Assembly: GCA_944989445.1 (NCBI GenBank)
Contig: CALYLW010000177.1
Coordinates: 434,556 to 498,555, forward strand
Direction: 5' to 3'
Source of the DNA: Ampullaceana balthica
Taxonomy: Eukaryota; Mollusca; Gastropoda; Lymnaeidae
DNA length: 64,000 bases
Shown here: one piece after another, positions 50,101-60,363 of the stretch
Layout of the letters: each line of letters starts with the position of its first letter
How positions within the stretch are numbered: the first letter of the stretch is position 1
Made by a program: the position numbers and the translations under genes
The notes under the pieces: model-generated
Told to the model about the DNA's origin: nothing
Seen by the model: only the letters and a program-made list of their open reading frames with translations
Databases searched by the model: none

Positions 50101-53100
50101 TTCTGTGAAGGAACAATGCAATTGAAACGCAAGGGCCATTGTTGGTCATCCCTCCACTACCTTCGCTTTTCAACCGTTAACTGTGTTTAGTTAACCCGAG
50201 CGAGGGTCATTCGTCATGCTCTGTTACACATACTTGCAGCTTCTTGCCTCGCATGGTCCGACCACGAAGAGAATTATATATATAGATACTTATATAATAT
50301 TTTCCCGATCTGTAAATGTTTATGCTATTACGTGCGGTGCGTATTAATTAAACATACTTTTAGTTATGTCTCATATATAAAGGATTTATAGTTAAAAAAC
50401 CGTGTTTTTACTGGTTTTTAACGCAATTTCCCTTGGAAAAATAGATTATAGATTCAAAATGTCTGTCAAGCTTGACAATGCAACTCCTCCTGAACCATAC
50501 CAGATAGAGGGTTCGGGCCTTTGCATATATGCTAAGGAGGTCCCAAGGATGTGCAACGGTCAAAAATATACCGAAAAGGTTTATTGGATTTCCTGGAAAA
50601 CCCGAAAGAATATCAGTATTTTGTCAATTTTTCGCCAAATATAACATATAACTATCGGGTTGAAACAAACGTCAAACAATAGCTAATAATATTTAGAACA
50701 ATGTTGGAGAAGGAATTTTTCAAAATTCTCTTTTATTTCGACTCCCGTAATTTTAGAAGCAATTTTTGAAAGCAATTGTTTTGTTAAGTTTCATAAATTA
50801 TTGATTTGAAATGACTATTTATGTAATCTAGAATGAGTAATATATAAACAAACAGGCTCAATGTCCTGTATCTAAACATTTTAACAGTTTTGACCATGAC
50901 GGTATTTCAGATATTGCAGTTACTGGTATTTTATATGCAAACAATACCCATGATAGGATCCACATGGAAAATAAACTGCAGAATCTTTTTCCCGTTGTGG
51001 TTTTAACTGTAACTTTAGATACTTCCTTTTTTCTATATCCTGTGTCCTTGTTTGTTTTTGTTTTTCCTTTCATTTTATTTTACATGAATATTTTAAATTA
51101 TTTTATGATATAATATGTTTTAAGAATTTAAATATATTATTATGTAAGTACATATTTTATGTTATTGTACTGATGAAGGCATTAGCCGAAACGTCTATTG
51201 TCGTTTTAATTTAAAATAAAGCTCAAATTTATTGTTTTAATTGCACAATTTGTTTGTGTATTTTGTATTTTACTCCCTCCACAGTGGGATGGGGGAAGTA
51301 AGATTTTTCTTTTTAAAAAGAGTCACAGCATGCAGCAAAGGGACGCGAATTAGTTACCACTCCCTTTTTCTTGTCCTTGTCATTTTTTACTTGCAAGGGT
51401 CGCTTAATCCCTCGTGGAATGCACTAAAATTAGAATTTAAGTCCATTTACGTGGCGGTACGGAAAACGTGTTCTGAAATGTACCTCCAGAATAATAACCC
51501 AAAAGCCTTGGAAAATTCGTCTAAGAGAGGTTGAAATCTTGGAGTTAAGGAGATCTAAAATGCATTAGTCTTATTGAATTTGGCCGGGAACTAACAATTA
51601 ATTCGATTAATGGAGGTTTTCGACTTAGGGAAGTTCGACTTTGCGAGGTCTGACTGTATTTCACTTTTATCGTCGATAACAATAATTAGATATATTTAAA
51701 GATATTTCTTTCAAGCCATTATAATATTTTTTATTATGTTTGTGGCCTTTGCGGGGCTTCTTATCATACAAATGTCAACATGATTTTATAGTATTTCCTT
51801 TAAAAAGAAAAATCTTACTATCCCCATTCAACTGTCGAGGGATTAATGTAGGGGAGGGGAGGGAAGGTGTCTCCTCTCACGGCCTTGAGTCAGAATGTAA
51901 AAGCAAGTTGGCTCCTTTCATATGAAACATCAGACACCGCCTCTCTTTCCTGTCAAGCCTTCTAGTTCTAGCCGCTTTTGGCTGCCCCCCCCCCACTCAA
52001 TATCAACACTGTCCTTGATTAATCTGCGCCTAGTACGCCAGTTTCCCTAACTCGAAAACTGAAATAAATAAAGAGCAATTTAAAATTGAAATAAAGTGCT
52101 TTAAACACCAAATGATTTAACTATTTCAAAACAAAAAACCCGATGACATGTTTCATTTATATCTTCTAAATGTTCTCGCTACATGGGAATTGTAAGAATC
52201 GTACCCAAATATCGAGCTAGCTCTGAAAATATTTCTTACCATGCCAACCACAGTAGCCACTTTTGAAAAGAGTTTTAGCAAACTAAAAATTATCAAAAAT
52301 ATTTGAGATCGACTTCAGGTCAACAACGCACATCATCTCTAGCTCTTCTTTCCATCGATAGTGAACTTACCAGTCAAATAAACTTCGATGAAATAATCAC
52401 TAATTTTCCAAACTTTAAAGCAAGAAAAGTTAAGCTTTGAACCTTTGATATAGGACATAGGAGTGGATCGGTGGAGTATTACTTAAATTTACTTTTAATT
52501 GTGAGTTTCTAACGCTATGTATAAGAGAATGAGTATGACACATTGATACTATTGTTTTTATTTATAATACATGATACTTCAAGTGTTGCTGTGTTCTTTA
52601 TTAACGCAACAACATCCCGTTTTATCCACCAATTTATTTGGTATTATTTAGTAAATAATAAACTGCAAATTAATATTGTTCCTGTCTTATGCATTCATTA
52701 TATTCACGTTGTATCACTGTCACGGTCAGACTACGTAATTATTGTCATAAATAAAATAAGAGAAATTCAATTATTTTTTCTAAAAAATGAAAAAAATCTG
52801 AAACTTGTCAATTTATCAAGGGCGCCAAAAATAAATTAGCTCCAAGGGCTCCAAAAACCTAGTTACGCCTCTGATCAAATTGTGTTTAGTTTCAGAATTA
52901 CTTGTTTGAATCGAATTTTAATGTAATCTAAAATGATTTCCCTTGATAAAAAATCTGAAATTCCTTGTTGGAAATTGAGTTTAAATACTCATTCGAGTTT
53001 TTATTAAATCCTTTATATTAACTCCTGGTGTCTGCTTGCTTGCACCCTTGTCGCCAAAACTTTGGATCAATTTTTAACCCACTTCCTCGTAAGTTAGCGA

Positions 53101-56100
53101 GCTGAAATTTTGCAGGCAGTTTTGTACCGATGATAAAAATAATGTAATAAAATTTCAGATCGATCGCATGTACCGTAATTAAATTATTGATTTTTTAATT
53201 ATTTTATTTATTCCTATGTATCATGTTATTTTTTGAGATAGAGCGTCGCGGTGCGTATTATATTGAACAACGTTTCTGTCGCACAATAAAGTGCGTATTT
53301 TATTGACAACACTTTTTATAAACATATTCCTGATCGGTGCGCATTATATTAAACATGTTTTACGACACAACTACAATTTTGTATTTTGGGATGGTCTTGC
53401 GCTGCGTATTATAATTAACATTCTTTTAGTTACTTCTCGTACATAAAGGATTTATAGTCAAAAACTTGGTTTTTTACGGTTTTTTTTATTTCTTGTTTAT
53501 TTATTCCCAGTACATTTTTAAAAAATTGTTTTTACTACTTAAATACAGGCAAATTTAATCTTATATTAATTCACCTTTACCATGAAACAGAATTTAAAAT
53601 AAAAGAGTAGCTATATTTCGAAAACTCAGGTTTCGAGGATAGCTCCTAACTTACGAAATAGAAAAGGGTAAAAAAAAACCGTCGTAAGTCTAATTTTAGG
53701 AAATTGGTCGAGAATGAAATATTACACGTTTTAATTCAATGGTTACAGCTCAAACATAGTGAAAGTCGCATACGACTACATGGGTTGCGCGATGTCACTT
53801 TTGCAATTAGTTTGGATTTTTTCATTAGTTAATTATTTTAATTTATTTTATTTGTGTGTGTGTGTGTGCGTGTGTGTGTGTGTGTGTGCGTGTGTGTGTA
53901 TGTGTGTGTGCTTGATAGATTATACTTTAGTTAATGTCATTCTTCACCTGACGAGTATGAATTCAAATCGATGGGCTTTCAATGCTTCTTCAGCCTATTA
54001 AATGTTCAATAATTCACCAACCACGACCACGATTATGTCCAATCACAATATCAATTCCAGCATCTTAAATAAGTCGCATAGTTTTGAGATAGTATTTTTG
54101 CTTCCAGATAATTCAACAGAATTTCGGCCAGATGAGTCACTGTCATTAGAAACCTTTATCCGAAAACGACTGTCAGCTTCAATGTAATTGATTCTGTTTA
54201 ATACACAACCCATTGTTCTTCCTACTTCAGATGATTGCACATAAATGGTCTCAGACTCACTAGTACCATCACTATCTCTGCTACTAGACTATGGTCTTCA
54301 TCCCTTTTACCATATATGTGATTGTCAATAATGGCTAAAGTGTCACAAGTTCTTGTTTCTTCTCGATTCATCTTTATTTTATCATCCATGGCTTGGTTTT
54401 CATACTTTCTCCATAGTTGATCATAATTTCTGTTTCTTGAATCAAAACTATATCTGCCTCTCCATTATCGTCTACCTTGATTATAATCTCTATTTATGGA
54501 ATTATGATTATATCTGTCCCTCCATAGTTGTCTACCTTGATCATAATCTCTATGTCTGGAATTATTATTATATTTTTCTCTCCATGCTTGTCTACCTTTG
54601 TTTTCAAAGTGATCTTGTCTTGATTTTGCTTATGTTTTCTTTCTTATAGGGCTGCCATTAGGTGACACCCTATTTGGTTGTCCTTTATTGTGGTAACATT
54701 GCCTCGCCATATGTCCTGGCTTGTTACAGTACCAGGAAATAGTTTGTCTGTTGCCTTGATTTGGCAGACTCTGGTTTCTCATTCCTTCTCTTTTTTCTTG
54801 TTTTTCTTGGTTTTTAATTTGTATTGCTGCAAAGATATCTTGTCTCTTATCCATTTCCACATTTGGATGAGAGTATTTGAATGTGCGTAATGCATTTTTT
54901 AGCTCTTCTTGAGTACGAACTTTCTTATCAGTTAAATATGTGAATAGAGCTGGTGTTGCATTTTCTAAGAACTTGCCAATTAACACCATGTCTAGTATGG
55001 CCTTTGGATTGCTCGTATCTATTGCTGTCAGTTCCAGCAATTTTGTTAATTTAACTTGTGCTTCATGTACTATGATCTGTGGATCTTTGTTCATCTTGAT
55101 TCTCATTTCATGAAATTCTTTTCTATAATCATTTTCTGACTTTCCGAAATGACATAGAAGTGCCTTTTTGATATTTTTATATATGTTTTTGTCTTCTTTG
55201 GCTATACTGTTGTAAGCTTCAAATGCTTCTCCAGTTAGTTGAGTCATCAGTTGTGCTGGCCAATCTTCTTCATCATAACCTTTCATGGCCATTATGAATT
55301 CAAAAAAATCCAGATAAACATCCATTTTTTCTTTCTGGCTATCATATTTTCTAACTTTGATAGTATCCTTCGGTGCTGACTTTCTATTTGTGTCATTACC
55401 AGAATTGTGACCTCTACTCTTTAAATCAATTTGTAGTTTTAACTTGTCAATTTGAAATTTTTCAAGTTCTCTTCTTGCAGCTCTTTCTTCTCTTTCATGT
55501 ATTTGTTTTTTCCTCTCTTCTTCTTTCGCTATTTTTCGCATCTCTTCTTCTCTGGCTATTTTTAGATTCTCTTCTTCTTTAGCCTCTTTTTGCTTTTGCC
55601 TCTCTTTTTCTTCAGCAATTTTGACTTTCTCTTCAACAAAGTCTTTCAATTCTTTTCCACTTAAGCAAAACTAATTTAGCTATGGCATTGAATTCTTTGT
55701 AGTAATCCATGTTTAGTTTTGTTGAATAATATGAGTCAAGCAATTCAGTCTTGAATGTAAGTATTTATTTATTAAGGTATATAAATCCTCAAAATGAAAA
55801 ATCTTGAATTCAAAATACTTTAAGTCCAAATAAGTGACACATCTAAACCATTAAATTTGATTTTGACAAACTGAGGCAACAAAGCATCCTCACAAGGGAT
55901 CTTAAGTATACTTTATATATACGCTCCCTCAGATTGACAAAACACATCCGATATTCCAAAGTTTTGAATAAAATAAGTCACTTAGTCAAATTTTCCAATT
56001 TTCGAACTTTAGAGTAGTTTTTAGACACTTTAGTTCACTCCATTAATCCAAAATGGCAATTATCACACTTTTCCACACAATGAATGAATACAATTTCCGT

Positions 56101-56910
56101 TCCTTGATTTATAATTCACACTGACACAGTTGTTAATAGTCCATAGCTTCTCAAGTTTAAGGTTTGTTTACAGTTCTTTCTTGGAATTATTAGTAAAGGC
56201 CTGTGTCACGTTGACACTGTGTGCTCAATGTGCCTTGCGCTTGACCCAGATTCGGTGCGTCTAGCTGCAATGTGGGAAGTCAATCCGCAATTTTGAAAAC
56301 TTCTTGTATCGTATATTTCATTGAATTACAAATGTTTATTTACTGCTGCTTACGAACTTGAATATTCACAAATTATGATGGCTCACAATATTTCTGCCTT
56401 AAATGAATACTTCCCTCTTTTGAATACACAAAATAGTTGTCACTTCCACGAATACCTCCTTCCTGTACTGTGTTCACTTATGACTAATGGTAATCTTAAT
56501 CACTTTTACTTTTACTATCTGACACCAATGTAACATCATTGTGATGTTTTACTTATTAATATACATTTTAGGCGTTCTCTCAATACATAACCTTGCATAC
56601 AATGATGCTCTGAAGAACTGGTTTCAATAAAAACAACTTTAATATCCACACTATGTACATAACATATATAATTTGAGGTTATACAACGTGGAGTCCTCAA
56701 ACACACAATCGCCCTTACAAACATAATTCTGACAACTCTCCTAATAATCTCGAAAATTCTTCCCGCGCTTTTACTCACGTGACCTCTCCGTCATCCAACT
56801 CGTGATTCACACGTGACAATAAGGTATTAATAGTCAAAACTTTGTTTTTACGGGGTTGTTTAATTAAATCCATTATATTAACTTCACGGTCTTGCTTGTC
56901 GTGATCTCTC

Positions 56911-56979
<69 letters not shown>

Positions 56980-57424
56980 CTCTGTGTCTCTGTCGTTCGC
57001 GGTCGGTCGGGCGGAAAAACAAATGTAAAAAATTACACACTTCCCGTGATGCTATCGAGCTTAAATTGGTGTTACCTAACATTACATTGTATCAAAATTT
57101 CAGATCGATCGAATGTACCGTAATTAATGTAATGCATTTTAGTTTATCTCCGTATAACTCTCTGTCGACGTCTCCTTTTGTTGTTTACCACCACGTGTCA
57201 CTCAGTTCAGTCCGGCCATATAAAATTATACCACCCCCCCCCGGCCGTTTTACAACAAAATGGAGTTCAGTCAGTTTCAGTCCGTAAAGGTGGTCAAGCT
57301 GCGTATTATATTACACACAATCAATACTTTTAGTAATGTCACACATATAAGAGATTTATAGTCAAAAACTTGGTTTTACGAGTTTTTTTTAATTTAAATC
57401 CCTTATATTATTTTCACCGTCTTG

Positions 57425-57486
<62 letters not shown>

Positions 57487-59528
57487 TCTCTCTCACTCTC
57501 TCTCTCACTCTCTCTCACTCTCTCTCTCACTCTCTCTCTCTCACTCTCTCTCTCTCACTCTCTCTCTCTCACTCTCTCTTTCTCACTCTCTCTCTCTCAC
57601 TCTCTCTCACTCTCTCTCTCTCACTCTCTCACTCTCTCTCTCACTCTCTCTCTCTCTCACTCTCTCTCTCACTCTCTCACTCTCTCTCACTCTCTCTCTC
57701 TCTCACTCTCTCTCTCCTCTCTCTCTGTCGTGGTCAGTCGGGCGGGCAGAAAAACAAAAGTTTAAAAAATGACCCACTTCCCGTATTACTATCGAGCTGA
57801 AATTTTGCACATAGACTCGTGACACCTAAAAATGAATTGTATCAAAATTTCAAATGAATCAAATGTACCGTTATTAAATTAGTGTATTTTTTAGTTTATG
57901 TCTATGTAGCCGTCTGCTATTGTTGACAACCACAAAGCACTGGAGTTCACTCCAGCCATCGATGAACACATCCCCTGTTTTACAGCAAGGGGAGTTCAGT
58001 CACGTTCAGTCTGTAAATGTTTGTTGCGGGGTGCGTATTATAGTGAACATAATCAATACTTTTTGTTATGTCTCATATATACGGGATTTATAGTTACAAA
58101 CTTGGTTTTTACTGTTTGTTTTTATTTACTTTCTTTCTTTTTTTATAATTATGGAAGCTCGTGTAAAGAAAATACGTACTCAATAACCAACAGAAATTAG
58201 ACTTAAATATACCACAAAAAGTAATAACAATAAAGTTTGTTATTTATTTCAGAGAACATGACTCTATAGAAATTTAAAAAAATATCCAAAAATATTATTT
58301 GAAGAGTTCGTTTTATGTCAATTACGTTTTAGTTTGTTTGTATTTCAGGCTCCCATAAAGCTCTCAATATAAGCTTTTTGAAAAATTATGATCAGATTTT
58401 GTGTCCTGGTCTAAACAAAGTTATAGTCAACGACAGAACCTTGGATATATTTTGCCCTAAGGATCAACTTATTACAGAAATATCTGTAACAGAGACTGAA
58501 ATGCAACTGTGCTCCGTTTATGTCAGTGGGGGTAAGCTCTAGTTTAATCTCATAGAACAAGATATAAATTAAAGATCATGTATGAATTCCACTGCAATAT
58601 AAATGTTATCTGATAATACCCCCCTTCTGTAGAATCCTCGAATGAAGAGCTTGGATGTGTACCAAAAATTTTTTTTTAAATGAGTGCTTCATTTATTTCC
58701 TGGATTTGCCATTCTGTCACGCCACACTAAGAGTTATTTTATTAAGTTTTACTAAAGTAAAATGATCAAATATTAAAATTTGATTGTTGGGGAATAATGC
58801 TATTAAAATTTAAGATTTTGTAAACTTTAAAGGAAACTATAATTGTAAAGAAATAAAAAAAATGTTACACTTGCACTAACAACATTACCAAGCATTGTGA
58901 AACAGGTAAATACATGAAAACGAAAATCAAATGTATTTACTTACGCAGCCGAAAAATAATTTAATTAGGGTTTGGGGGGTTACCAGATAGTTAATTTTTC
59001 CTATTAGAAAACGTTGCGTGATTTCTAGCATCTTTATTCTTGTTATTCAAGTAATTTTAAATGTCTCCCATTGCCGACCTACTATGATAATAGTTAATGA
59101 TTTACGTCATCGGCTGAAGGATAATTATCTCTATTAAAAAGTGTTTGTTTTTTAATCTTAACATTTGCAAACAAACAAAAAAGATTATTTTTGCTTCAGA
59201 TTTTATCACCTTGTGTTTTATCAAAATTAAATCTTAATAATAAATCTTTTTTCTTCAAAATCTTTCCTTAAATGTGGTAACTTTTTTTTTAAAAAAACTA
59301 TCTTGATTGATTCAATAGGCAGGAACATTGCATTAAAGCAAAACACCTCTCAGACGACCATTAGCGATGGATTAAGTTCCTCAAAAGCTGTTGATGGTAA
59401 CATTGGAAGTAATTGGTATGACTGGTCTTGCATTGAAACAAAAGGGAGTGACACAAAGCCTACATGGACCATAGAATTTCCAGACGACATGTTTTTCGTT
59501 TATCGATACAAACTCTTCAACAGAAAAG
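44050..59528 (+). CDS. Gene 2: paralogous receptor-type tyrosine phosphatase, 5' part (five coding exons; runs off window)
   Basis: Five exons (44050-44154, 45078-45233, 45592-45747, 58349-58531, 59319-59528) join in phase 1 and encode 259 residues: signal peptide, one EGF-like module, FTP-like domain 1 and the first half of FTP-like domain 2. Exon order, phases and the 5' non-coding junction (TTTCAG about 32 bp before ATG 44082) are the same as in gene 1, and the EGF exon is clearly homologous. The remaining exons, including any phosphatase domains, would be beyond 64000, so the enzyme assignment is inferred from gene 1. Intron 3 is 12.6 kb and packed with repeats. No stop or frameshift is seen, so it looks functional as far as visible. 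Confidence 0.82.
45078..45233 (+). CDS. Gene 2 exon 2: EGF-like module
   Basis: 52 codons, phase 1-1. Shares HCKND-x-ACN-x-TNGDC and GWFGPACQYG with gene 1 exon 2; the N-terminal third is the diverged part. Confidence 0.88.
45253..45470 (+). mobile_element. Diverged LINE 3'-end fragment (tentative)
   Basis: The 3' portion, 45420-45470 (ACACAATAATATTCTATATA, then GATGGACAGTC), resembles the LINE/SINE tail (ACGCAATAATCTTCTGTATA, then GAAGGAGCGTC). The preceding frame ends in positions compatible with the LINE C-terminus. The similarity is weak and judged by eye. Confidence 0.35.
45592..45747 (+). CDS. Gene 2 exon 3: first half of FTP-like domain 1
   Basis: 52 codons, phase 1-1. DNNDETCTT and LFTWMRIMV align with NDGDETTCA and YFTWLRIVA of gene 1. 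The acceptor is ATGAAAG with a poor pyrimidine tract, unusual for this locus. Confidence 0.75.
46010..46765. repeat. Repeat A fragment (+) and a full repeat A of the (TTGC)n subfamily (-)
   Basis: 46010-46180 carries the CAGATCGATCGAATGTACCG core on the + strand. 46268-46765 is a copy on the minus strand: it has several GCGTATTATATTGAAC-type subrepeats (about 46340-46510) and, in place of (TC)n, an AAGCAAGCAAGCAAGCAAGG tract near 46690-46710, and ends AATATAAAGGATTTAAAAA. Confidence 0.7.
47019..47451. mobile_element. Fold-back element with ~140-bp inverted arms
   Basis: 47019-47155 and 47310-47451 are inverted copies, sharing AAAAAGGACA(A/C)GCTTTTATTT, CATATAGAAAGTGCACTAAA, ATCCGTGAACCTATCCACTG and CACATAAAAGCGTGG. 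The ~155-bp centre is AT-rich. No coding capacity. It may be a MITE; superfamily unknown. Confidence 0.8.
47844..48418. repeat. ~575-bp GAGAGACAGACA low-complexity tract
   Basis: Imperfect tandem GA/CA tetramers and hexamers (GAGAGACAGACA core), flanked by short TATA tracts. The long Ser-Leu-Cys reading frames on the minus strand come only from this periodicity. It is in intron 3 of gene 2. Confidence 0.95.
48419..49195. other. Intron 3 of gene 2: no feature recognised
   Basis: AT-rich sequence. An acceptor-like site near 48523 followed by a short open stretch was considered and rejected as an exon. Confidence 0.5.
49196..50412 (+). repeat. Repeat A copy split by a Helitron B insertion
   Basis: The 5' and middle parts lie at 49196-49473 (CTATCGAGCTGAAATTTTAC; CAAATCGATCGAATGGAC). 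The 3' part lies at 50287-50412 (GTGCGTATTAATTAAACA; TATAAAGGATTTATAG). Helitron B (49474-50286) sits between them. Confidence 0.65.
49474..50286 (-). mobile_element. Non-autonomous Helitron, family B, nested in repeat A
   Basis: CTAG at 49474-49477 preceded on the + strand by A, with the GC-rich hairpin CGCGGCGTAGCATAAGTCG next to it; the TC end is at 50286, followed by T. The tRNA-like module, about 50030-50095 (minus), has a CTCATGC anticodon-type loop and GGTCCTGGGTTCAAGCCCC. Confidence 0.82.
50840..51240 (+). mobile_element. Penelope-like element (PLE) 3' relic
   Basis: One frame near 50855-51010 reads CPVSKHFNSFDHDGISDIAV, then MENKLQNLFP, resembling the conserved C-terminal block of PLE proteins ('VSxHFNxxGHxxxDxxV', then '...LQTLxPxGLN'). 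It is followed at 51170-51195 by a hammerhead-type core, as known in PLEs. The upstream RT is not recognisable. Confidence 0.65.
51160..51203 (+). ncRNA. Hammerhead-ribozyme-like motif (minimal PLE type)
   Basis: Core parts in the right order: CTGATGA (51170-51176), a stem II of GGC-ATTA-GCC (51178-51187), GAAA (51188-51191), then C-GTC (51192-51195) with the cleavage-site GTC. Stem III would be only the self-complementary ACGT, as in the minimal dimer-active hammerheads described in Penelope-like elements. Stem I pairs weakly (TA/TA plus wobbles). Confidence 0.7.
51241..52239. other. Intron 3 of gene 2: unidentified repeat-like sequence
   Basis: Contains GC-richer blocks (51285-51560; 51840-51990) unlike neutral intron, and a segment near 51600-51655 (GGAGGTTTTCGACTTAGGG; TTCGACTTTGCGAGG) that resembles transposon termini. 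No family assigned. Confidence 0.4.
52240..52873 (+). pseudogene. hAT transposase C-terminal relic
   Basis: Across one frameshift the sequence reads MPTTVATFEKSFSKLKIIKN, then SSLALLSIDSEL and INFDEIITNF, the hAT dimerisation region ('S.A..ERSFSKLK.IK' / 'L..L.LLSIE'). The terminus, TAGTTACGCCTCTG (52860-52873), fits hAT ends. Only the C-terminal part of the gene survives. Confidence 0.75.
53008..53485 (+). repeat. Repeat A, (TTGC)n subfamily, full length
   Basis: Starts AAATCCTTTATATTAACTCC, has TGCTTGCTTGCACCCTTGTC where other copies have (TC)n, then GCGAGCTGAAATTTTGCAGG, the GATCGATCGCATGTACCG core, three GTGCGTATTATATTGAAC-type subrepeats, and ends ATAAAGGATTTATAGTC. Confidence 0.8.
53852..53910. 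repeat. (TG)n microsatellite
   Basis: 59 bp of TG repeats with three interruptions, in intron 3 of gene 2. Confidence 0.95.
54410..54605. repeat. ~66-bp tandem repeat, three units, at the gag 3' end
   Basis: Three similar units (containing TGTCTACCTTGATCATAATC and CTCTCCAT-type blocks). On the minus strand each encodes a Trp-Arg...Tyr-Asn...Arg-Asp-Tyr-Asp-Gln pattern, suggesting a formerly coding RNA-binding-like tail. It now lies after a stop codon. Confidence 0.75.
54630..55710 (-). pseudogene. Retrotransposon gag-like gene, frame-shifted near its start
   Basis: ATG 55710 begins a short frame that is shifted near 55665; from 55649 a 339-codon frame is open. It has a Lys/Glu-rich coiled-coil N-terminal part (about 1-90), a capsid-like middle (about 110-260) and one zinc knuckle near the C-terminus (about 54707-54745). 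The knuckle keeps Cys-x4-His-x4-Cys, but the first cysteine of CCHC is Ser. The organisation is that of Ty3-like gag genes of invertebrates; lineage not determined. Mobile-element origin, not a host gene. Confidence 0.72.
56529..56818 (-). mobile_element. LTR of the gag-only retroelement
   Basis: 290 bp bounded by TG (minus 56818) and CA (minus 56529), followed by TTGGTGTCAGATAG, which has the form of a tRNA primer-binding site. The sequence right after the outer end (ATAAGG...ATAGTCAAAAC) is a repeat-A 3' end, so the retroelement probably integrated into a repeat A. Confidence 0.6.
56868..57385 (+). repeat. Repeat A, (TC)n subfamily, first of a head-to-tail pair
   Basis: AAATCCATTATATTAACTTC start, (CT)n at 56905-56975, CGGGCGGAAAAACAAATG, GATCGATCGAATGTACCG, and ATAAGAGATTTATAGTC end. 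It directly follows a repeat-A 3' end (56819-56860) and is followed by another copy. Confidence 0.82.
57397..58112 (+). repeat. Repeat A, (TC)n subfamily, second of a head-to-tail pair
   Basis: AAATCCCTTATATTATTTTC start; a ~300-bp CTCTCTCA compound tract (57427-57727); CGGGCGGGCAGAAAAAC; AAATGAATCAAATGTACCG core; and ATACGGGATTTATAGTTAC end. The enlarged microsatellite makes this the longest copy. Ser-Leu reading frames here are artefacts. Confidence 0.82.
58349..58531 (+). CDS. Gene 2 exon 4: second half of FTP-like domain 1
   Basis: 61 codons, phase 1-1. KALNISFLKNYDQ aligns with ESLSIKFLDEVTI of gene 1, and it closes with LCSVYVSGG against LCSLYVSQG. It lies 12.6 kb from exon 3. Confidence 0.82.
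58532..59318. other. Intron 4 of gene 2: no feature recognised
   Basis: AT-rich intron sequence with canonical ends; no repeat or motif assigned. Confidence 0.6.
59319..59528 (+). CDS. Gene 2 exon 5: first half of FTP-like domain 2
   Basis: 70 codons, phase 1-1. GRNIALKQNTSQTT and KAVDGNIGSNW match GRNFALKQFTSQTT and NAVDGNPNW of gene 1, and YKLFNRKG matches YIIHNRVG. The next exon is not found before 64000. Confidence 0.87.
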
Positions 59529-60363
59529 GTAAATCGATTTTTTTTAATACTGAAAATGTGACTCTAATTCATTATGAACATTACCAATAGTATATTGTTA
59601 ATAAAATAGATATAAAACAATTACAACACATGTAATCATTTCTTATCTTTTGAAATCACACATTTTTTTACGGCTGAACCAGATAATGTTAAGTCACCAT
59701 AAAAAATATCAACATATATTTTTCTTGACTATGACATGAATGCGTAAATGTAGTCCTTTCCTCCTCCAGTTATTTTTACCTGAAAACGACCATCTAACGT
59801 CTCAAAACATTTCCAAGCCTAACATTAAATCCAGATCCGGTGTCGCAAAATAAATCCTCCCCCATTAGTGTTCCACCACCCCCGAGTTGGATTATTTTTA
59901 AAAATAAATGTTCGGTGGGTGAGGGGAATATTTTCCTCTGGATAGAAAAAAAATCTCTCCATGATGTATAATAAAGTTCTTCCCAAAATGAATCCGCAGC
60001 CCATCATAATTTTAATACAATACAAAATGATCATTCAAAACACAAGAATAAAGCATAATTATGAATTAAATGGTCACAGGTGTTCATTGAATGATGTGTA
60101 TGGCTGTAGAGTAGCTAGAAAGGTACCAGGAGTGGGAAGGGCACACACTTTGACACCATCTTAGGGGTGGGGCAACAATTTAAAATTGAATATTTACTTG
60201 AATTTATTTTAGTTATTACATATAGAATCACAAAAGAAGTGCAACATCGAATTTTGTTTCTCATTACTTGTGTATAAAGGCAGATGTTTTTTGTATAAAG
60301 GCAGGGTATAAAGAAATGTGATAATGTTATTCCTATATACGTAAAGAGAAAGATAGGTAAAGC
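59529..60363. other. Intron 5 of gene 2, first part: no feature recognised
   Basis: AT-rich; a GC-richer patch at 59830-59930 has no recognised identity. Confidence 0.5.

Larger units (their letters stand above)
54240..56818 (-). mobile_element. LTR retrotransposon relic: one LTR, leader and gag only
   Basis: Reading on the minus strand: a ~290-bp LTR (56818-56529) with TGTCAC...TTACA ends, a primer-binding-like TGGTGTCAGATAG just after it, a ~800-bp leader, a gag-like gene (55710-54630) and a degenerate arginine-rich tail to about 54240. Neither protease, polymerase nor second LTR is present. Confidence 0.7.

Noticed and set aside
51740..51925. 61-codon ORF in gene 2 intron 3
   Set aside because: No homology or structure recognised; lies in a GC-richer block probably of transposon origin.
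54353..54649. 98-codon + strand ORF rich in Tyr/Leu
   Set aside because: Antisense shadow of the tandem repeat at the 3' end of the retroelement gag.
57370..57772. Ser-Leu-Thr-rich reading frames of 131 and 116 codons
   Set aside because: Produced by the CTCTCTCA microsatellite of repeat A; overlapping frames give equally long products.
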